This document shows, piece by piece, positions 63,417-64,000 of a DNA stretch of 64,000 nucleotides. This DNA is from Sedimentibacter sp. (GTDB taxonomy: Bacteria; Bacillota; Clostridia; Tissierellales; Sedimentibacteraceae). How positions within the stretch are numbered: the stretch's first letter is position 1; every line of letters begins with the position of its first letter. A program made the position numbers and the translations under genes. The notes beneath the pieces were generated by a model, which was not told the DNA's origin, ran no database searches, and was given only the letters and a program-made list of their open reading frames with translations. The stretch covers positions 124,001-188,000 of the forward strand of contig JAHDLA010000011.1 of NCBI GenBank assembly GCA_018436705.1. Reading direction: 5' to 3'.

Positions 63417-64000
63417 TTATACCTTCTTATAGATTGCCGGATTTATATATTGGTATTTTGATTTGTTCCTTTGTATGGTTTCAGCATGACCAATCATTAA
63501 ATACCCCCCGGGCTTTGTCGCCTCATAAAATTTATTTACCATATTTATTTTTGTTTCAGCATTAAAATATATCATTACATTTCTGCAAAAAATTACATCA
63601 TGTTTATTTTTAACAGTTATTGGATTCATCAAATTAAACACATTAAAGGTTATATATTTTCTTATATTAGGCAAGACCCGAAATTTACCGTCGTCAGTCT
63701 TTGCAAAATATCTTTTCTTATATGCTTCCGGAAGATTCTTTAACGAATCTTCGGCGTAAACGCCCTCACGAGCCTTTGAAAGGACATTTTCCGATATATC
63801 TGTAGCCAATATTTGAATTTTCCACTGACCTCTTGAAAACTTAAAATAATCATCAATTACCATGGCCAATGTATACGGCTCTTCTCCCGAAGAACAACCT
63901 GCACTCCATATGCTCAGTATTTTTGATTTATTATTCTTCTCTTCGTAAGGAAGTATCACATCCTTTAAATATTTAAAGTGATTATCTTCTCTGTAAAAAT
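63417..64000 (-). CDS. cheR: Chemotaxis protein methyltransferase CheR, 5' end outside the window
   Basis: The frame is open to the window edge (last complete codon at 63998), so this is the C-terminal 193 residues. The GTG at 63959 is internal: upstream residues FYREDNHFKYLKD belong to the CheR N-terminal region. SAM motif SIWSAGCSSGEEPYTLAM, then ILATDISENVLSKAREG and FCRNVMIYFN are diagnostic. It methylates receptor glutamates. Forms an operon with cheB. Confidence 0.94.
   Translation of the reverse strand, partial: FYREDNHFKYLKDVILPYEEKNNKSKILSIWSAGCSSGEEPYTLAMVIDDYFKFSRGQWKIQILATDISENVLSKAREGVYAEDSLKNLPEAYKKRYFAKTDDGKFRVLPNIRKYITFNVFNLMNPITVKNKHDVIFCRNVMIYFNAETKINMVNKFYEATKPGGYLMIGHAETIQRNKSKYQYINPAIYKKV

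Overview
The window is AT-rich and densely coded. Its genes carry strong GGAGG-type ribosome sites and many TTG/GTG starts, with vegetative promoters (TTGACA/TATAAT) and rho-independent terminators between operons. Together with WhiA, a Ser-46 HPr, hydroxybutyryl-CoA dehydrogenase, NuoEF-type flavin enzymes and a flagellar/chemotaxis set, this points to a motile, anaerobic, low-GC Gram-positive of the Clostridia or a close relative. The exact genus cannot be fixed from the sequence. No insertion sequence, prophage, CRISPR array or rRNA was seen.

Layout. 1-2.2 kb: a TetR-controlled membrane-protein operon behind a perfect 52-bp palindrome, then a flavodoxin-like gene. 2.5-6.2 kb: a ribose-type ABC importer ending in a pseudouridine-phosphate glycosidase-like enzyme. 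6.5-9.2 kb: tRNA-Leu(CAG) and a Nudix/WhiA/HPr/parvulin cluster. 9.3-17.6 kb: housekeeping genes (RNA methyltransferases, sigma-54 activator, GlnRS, Hbd, YihY). 17.9-23.7 kb: a three-gene flavin oxidoreductase whose large subunit fuses a NuoG-like chain with an NADPH-dependent GltD/NfnB-like module, the plan of the Sporomusa-type (Stn) electron-bifurcating transhydrogenase. 24-34 kb: aminopeptidase, LacI regulator, a likely structured small RNA of about 228 nt with its own promoter and terminator, a short FtsH-like protease, IspF/IspD, PHP phosphoesterase, asparaginase, RluA and NAD kinase.

34-64 kb is mostly about motility and signalling: three chemoreceptors, a two-component system, an EAL phosphodiesterase with degenerate GGDEF, flagellin, a nine-gene legionaminic-acid-type sugar pathway plus a Maf flagellin glycosyltransferase, an IclR regulator with an EamA transporter, a bacteriohemerythrin, FliD/FliS/FliT-like genes, CheB and a partial CheR. 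The glycosylation operon starts from a consensus sigma-28 promoter (TAAA-N15-GCCGATAA), and flagellin, directly downstream, has its own sigma-28 promoter and a leader with a GGA-loop hairpin suited to CsrA. The flagellin and its sugar are therefore probably made together, late in flagellar assembly. A PIG-L deacetylase and a GNAT acyltransferase inside the sugar operon suggest that the sugar's acyl group is exchanged, giving a modified nonulosonate.
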